Assembly (NCBI GenBank): GCA_016125385.1
Contig: WGLV01000055.1
Coordinates: 1-64,000, forward strand
Direction: 5' to 3'
Origin: a bacterium
GTDB lineage: Bacteria; Hinthialibacterota; Hinthialibacteria; Hinthialibacterales; Hinthialibacteraceae
Length of the DNA: 64,000 nt
Position numbers and translations under genes: made by a program. Positions 63,076 through 64,000 of the stretch are shown here, piece after piece; the first letter of the stretch is position 1; each line of letters opens with the position of its first letter. The notes under the pieces were generated by a model. That model was not told where the DNA came from, did no database searches, and was given only the letters and a program-made list of their open reading frames with translations.

Positions 63076-64000
63076 TTATTTCTTCGACTGCTCGATCGCG
63101 CGCTGCACCAGATTGGGATGATCGGTCTGGATCAGGTCGATTCCATACGAAATCGCTTTTTTGTAATCCCCCAGGCTTTCATGATCGCCGAGCGCATCCG
63201 AAAAAACCTTAACGCCCTTCGCGTGACAGGCCCTAATCAGTTCGGGGCTCAGCGAGTCCCAACTCGTGTCAACCGCATAGGGTTTGAAGTGGGTCATGAT
63301 GGCGGCGAGATCTTCAATGCGTCCGAGTGGCGGCATGGTCTTGATGGACGGTTCAATCTTGACCAGCGCCTCCAGTTCATCCACGCTCCCGTATACGGCA
63401 ACGTCATCAATCATGCCATGCTCGCGCAGCGCGGCGATCAGTTTGACAGGATCGGCGTCCTTATCATCCAGATAAAAGCGGCCGCAGCCCTTCATGGCGT
63501 CGAGCGCTTCATCCAATGTTGGAACTTTTTCATCGTGATATGGCTTTCCGAACCACGCCCCCGCACTGACAGAGCGAAGGCGATCCAGCGTCAACTCACG
63601 CACCAGTGAATCGAGCGGCGTGGTGCGGCCCGCGCCTGAATCATGCATCAGCGCGAACTGGCCGTCGCTGGTGGTACGCACGTCGAGCTCAATATAATCG
63701 CACCCCAGTGAAATGGCTCCATGAATCGAAGCCAGCGTGTTTTCCGGCGCGAGCGACGATGCGCCGCGATGCGCTGAAATCATGCAATGAGGTTTGTCTC
63801 CCACCGCATGACGGAACCACGCCGCTTGGATTTCATCCGGGCGATCCGTCTGCAGATAATCAACTCCCATGCCGATGGAGGCGTTCCACACAGCGGGATT
63901 GTCGTCATCATCCAGTGACTTGACCTGAACGGCAACGCCCTTCGCGTGCGCGGCTTTGACCAGCGCGGGCGTCAGATCTTTGTAATTAACCTCAATGATG
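63076..64000 (-). CDS. Glycerophosphodiester phosphodiesterase with tandem GDPD domains (5' end outside window)
   Basis: The open frame runs to the window edge, so the N-terminus is missing. The visible first part (KAAHAKGVAVQV, then ASIGMGVDYLQTDRPDEI) is the C-terminal end of one GDPD barrel. A complete second GDPD follows: ISAHRGASSLAPENTLAS with His and Arg, ELDVRTTSDGQFALMHD with Glu, Asp and His, and the same closing motif AISYGIDLIQTDHPNLV. GDPD enzymes hydrolyse glycerophosphodiesters or related phosphodiesters. Single-domain proteins are the rule; a tandem is unusual. An internal GTG at 63891 could be mistaken for the start but would cut into the first module. Confidence 0.88.
   Translation of the reverse strand, partial: IIEVNYKDLTPALVKAAHAKGVAVQVKSLDDDDNPAVWNASIGMGVDYLQTDRPDEIQAAWFRHAVGDKPHCMISAHRGASSLAPENTLASIHGAISLGCDYIELDVRTTSDGQFALMHDSGAGRTTPLDSLVRELTLDRLRSVSAGAWFGKPYHDEKVPTLDEALDAMKGCGRFYLDDKDADPVKLIAALREHGMIDDVAVYGSVDELEALVKIEPSIKTMPPLGRIEDLAAIMTHFKPYAVDTSWDSLSPELIRACHAKGVKVFSDALGDHESLGDYKKAISYGIDLIQTDHPNLVQRAIEQSKK

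Noticed and set aside
63076..63891. GDPD as a complete 271-residue gene starting with GTG at 63891
   Set aside because: The same frame continues without stop to the window end and encodes the conserved closing part of another GDPD module.
1..64000. CRISPR arrays, tRNA or rRNA genes, prophage or integrase modules
   Set aside because: No regular spaced repeats, cloverleaf, rRNA core sequence or phage structural genes were seen on either strand.

Overview
The window reads as a chromosomal segment of an uncultured, Gram-negative-type heterotroph with a large secretome. Many genes begin with a Sec signal, a lipobox or a twin-arginine leader. Several families are typical of Planctomycetota, Hydrogenedentota, Sumerlaeota, Omnitrophota or Lentisphaerota-like bacteria: DUF1592/DUF1588 with DUF1552, Tat-exported Gfo/Idh/MocA oxidoreductases, DUF1080, LTD/CotH giants, an orphan type II pseudopilin and a XylR-like LacI/AraC regulator. 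No SusC/SusD pair is present, which argues against Bacteroidota. The phylum is an inference; there is no rRNA or tRNA in the window.

Layout. 1-5.6 kb: a three-gene minus-strand operon (unknown helical protein, FapA/DUF342 protein, TPR protein) lying between an IS5-type transposase tail and a broken IS3 transposase. 5.7-14.8 kb: an OmpR-type response regulator and histidine kinase, a PepSY-like secreted protein and a complete RND efflux set (adaptor, pump, TolC lipoprotein). 14.9-27 kb: a sialidase broken by a one-base frameshift, a small secreted protein, two large multidomain secreted proteins, a temptin-like CxxCH protein, a six-hairpin-like secreted protein and a small ABM monooxygenase. 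27-31.5 kb: a Tat Gfo/Idh protein, a phosphofructokinase and a PL11 rhamnogalacturonan lyase. 31.8-38.4 kb: a Spy-like protein, TolC, an adaptor with a glycine-rich tail, and a MacB-type ATPase and permease, i.e. a second tripartite export system. 38.5-44.1 kb: an MBL-fold protein, a second LTD/CotH giant and a lactonase-type beta-propeller. 44.2-48.8 kb: a GH3 and GH95 operon. 49-54.6 kb: a Gfo/Idh plus HEAT operon, then the DUF1592/DUF1552 pair. 54.7-55.2 kb: hicB with a hicA broken by a nonsense codon. 55.2-61.6 kb: Gfo/Idh plus DUF1080, a pectate-lyase-like beta-helix protein, a GH51 arabinofuranosidase and a pseudopilin. 61.9-64 kb: the XylR-like regulator and a GDPD protein with at least two catalytic-type modules, cut by the window end.

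How the genes fit together. The carbohydrate genes target fucose-, arabinose-, rhamnogalacturonan-, beta-glucoside- and possibly sialic-acid-containing glycans. They sit as single genes or pairs with their own terminators rather than as one utilisation locus. The Gfo/Idh proteins and DUF1080 suggest periplasmic 3-keto-glycoside chemistry. The two tripartite transporters are separate systems, one with its own two-component regulators. Intrinsic terminators are unusually clean and separate most convergent genes.

Lesions seen directly: a frameshifted sialidase, a nonsense-mutated hicA, and two IS remnants. No CRISPR array, prophage or intact mobile element was seen. The least explained parts are the IS-bracketed FapA operon, the temptin-like protein, the adaptor with a Spy-like tail, and a structured RNA-like segment at about 61.71-61.82 kb.
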